Of a stretch of 43,450 nt of DNA, positions 43,152 through 43,450 are shown piece by piece. The notes under the pieces are model-generated. The model ran no database searches. It worked only from the letters and a program-made list of their open reading frames with translations, and had not been told where the DNA came from. The position numbers and the translations under genes were made by a program. The stretch comes from an uncultured Pseudomonadota bacterium (GTDB lineage Bacteria; Pseudomonadota; Gammaproteobacteria; Steroidobacterales; Steroidobacteraceae). The stretch spans positions 1 through 43,450 of the forward strand of contig CAIUGU010000010.1 of NCBI GenBank assembly GCA_903898785.1. The letters are read 5' to 3'. Position 1 is the stretch's first letter, and every line of letters begins with the position of its first letter.

Positions 43152-43450
43152 TCAGTACTTGTAATGGTCCGGCTTGAACGGGCCGTTCACGTCGAGGCCG
43201 AGGTACGCAGACTGTTCCGCCGTCAGCTTCGTGAGGGTCGCGCCAATGCGCTCGAGGTGCAGCTGGGCCACCTTCTCGTCGAGGTGCTTCGGCAGCACGT
43301 ACACGTCGTTCTTGTACTTCGAGCCGAACTTGAACAGTTCGATCTGCGCGAGCACCTGGTTCGTGAACGAGTTCGACATCACGAACGACGGGTGGCCCGT
43401 GCCGCAACCGAGGTTCACGAGGCGGCCCTCGGCCAGCACGATGATGCGCT
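43152..43450 (-). CDS. ahcY: Adenosylhomocysteinase, C-terminal part (cut by window edge)
   Basis: Only the last ~99 codons are in the window; the gene continues beyond the right edge. The fragment contains [20 protein letters not shown] and [15 protein letters not shown] and ends in the family-typical KPDHYKY, where the Lys and Tyr of the C-terminal tail reach into the NAD site of the neighbouring subunit. The enzyme splits S-adenosylhomocysteine to homocysteine and adenosine, relieving product inhibition of methyltransferases. A strong terminator follows. Any SAH riboswitch would be outside the window. Confidence 0.97.
   Translation of the reverse strand, partial: RIIVLAEGRLVNLGCGTGHPSFVMSNSFTNQVLAQIELFKFGSKYKNDVYVLPKHLDEKVAQLHLERIGATLTKLTAEQSAYLGLDVNGPFKPDHYKY

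Overview
The window is 43.45 kb of GC-rich bacterial chromosome. I see no tRNA, rRNA, prophage, insertion sequence or CRISPR array. The LPS genes (waaA, two LpxL-type acyltransferases, Kdo kinase, GT9), tolC, mpl, glutathione-dependent formaldehyde oxidation, hemL and ahcY indicate a Gram-negative proteobacterium, most likely a gammaproteobacterium. The tolC/rhodanese/Pcm-like/waaA/acyltransferase neighbourhood fits that class. A finer placement would be a guess.

Layout. (1) 0.1-9.8 kb: a creatininase-family gene and a TetR regulator face a complete route from formaldehyde to CO2: class III alcohol dehydrogenase, S-formylglutathione hydrolase, then the NAD-dependent molybdenum formate dehydrogenase operon fdsG-fdsB-fdsA-fdhD-fdsD. 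(2) 10-11 kb: two bactofilins. (3) 11.2-20.5 kb: envelope genes, namely a CHCC zinc protein, DUF6165, GT2, GT9, kdkA, two tandem acyltransferases, waaA, tolC, a rhodanese and a Pcm-like methyltransferase. (4) 20.8-23.1 kb: a membrane PAS-GGDEF-EAL protein. (5) 23.3-27.8 kb: a pyrophosphate energy module, hppA and PPi-dependent pfp, beside an adenylate kinase that carries a histone-H1-like tail. (6) 27.8-32.6 kb: rnd, a small membrane protein, mpl, a LON-domain protein and a CPBP protease. (7) 32.8-39.9 kb: a SANT/Myb-like small protein and a surface-polysaccharide block (GT7-like enzyme, Wzi family, DUF5672, GT4, GT2). (8) 39.9-43.45 kb: hemL, rubredoxin, crcB, a CpdA-like phosphodiesterase and the 3' end of ahcY.

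Between the genes are two dispersed repeat families. One is a 129-175 bp element built from consecutive hairpins. It has three copies, in both orientations, with TTGATGCAA-type inverted ends, and base changes between copies sometimes preserve pairing. The other is a ~50-56 bp repeat with three good copies and one degenerate copy; it sits at gene 3' ends, twice exactly between convergent genes. A separate palindromic repeat opens the window.

I found no clearly new defence or biosynthetic system. The items most worth a second look are the structured repeat family, the adenylate kinase with the lysine/alanine tail, the bacterial beta-1,4-galactosyltransferase-like (GT7) protein, and a GT9 gene whose conserved N-terminus lies upstream of its first standard start codon, directly after an in-frame stop. 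All family assignments come from reading translated motifs; no database search was run.
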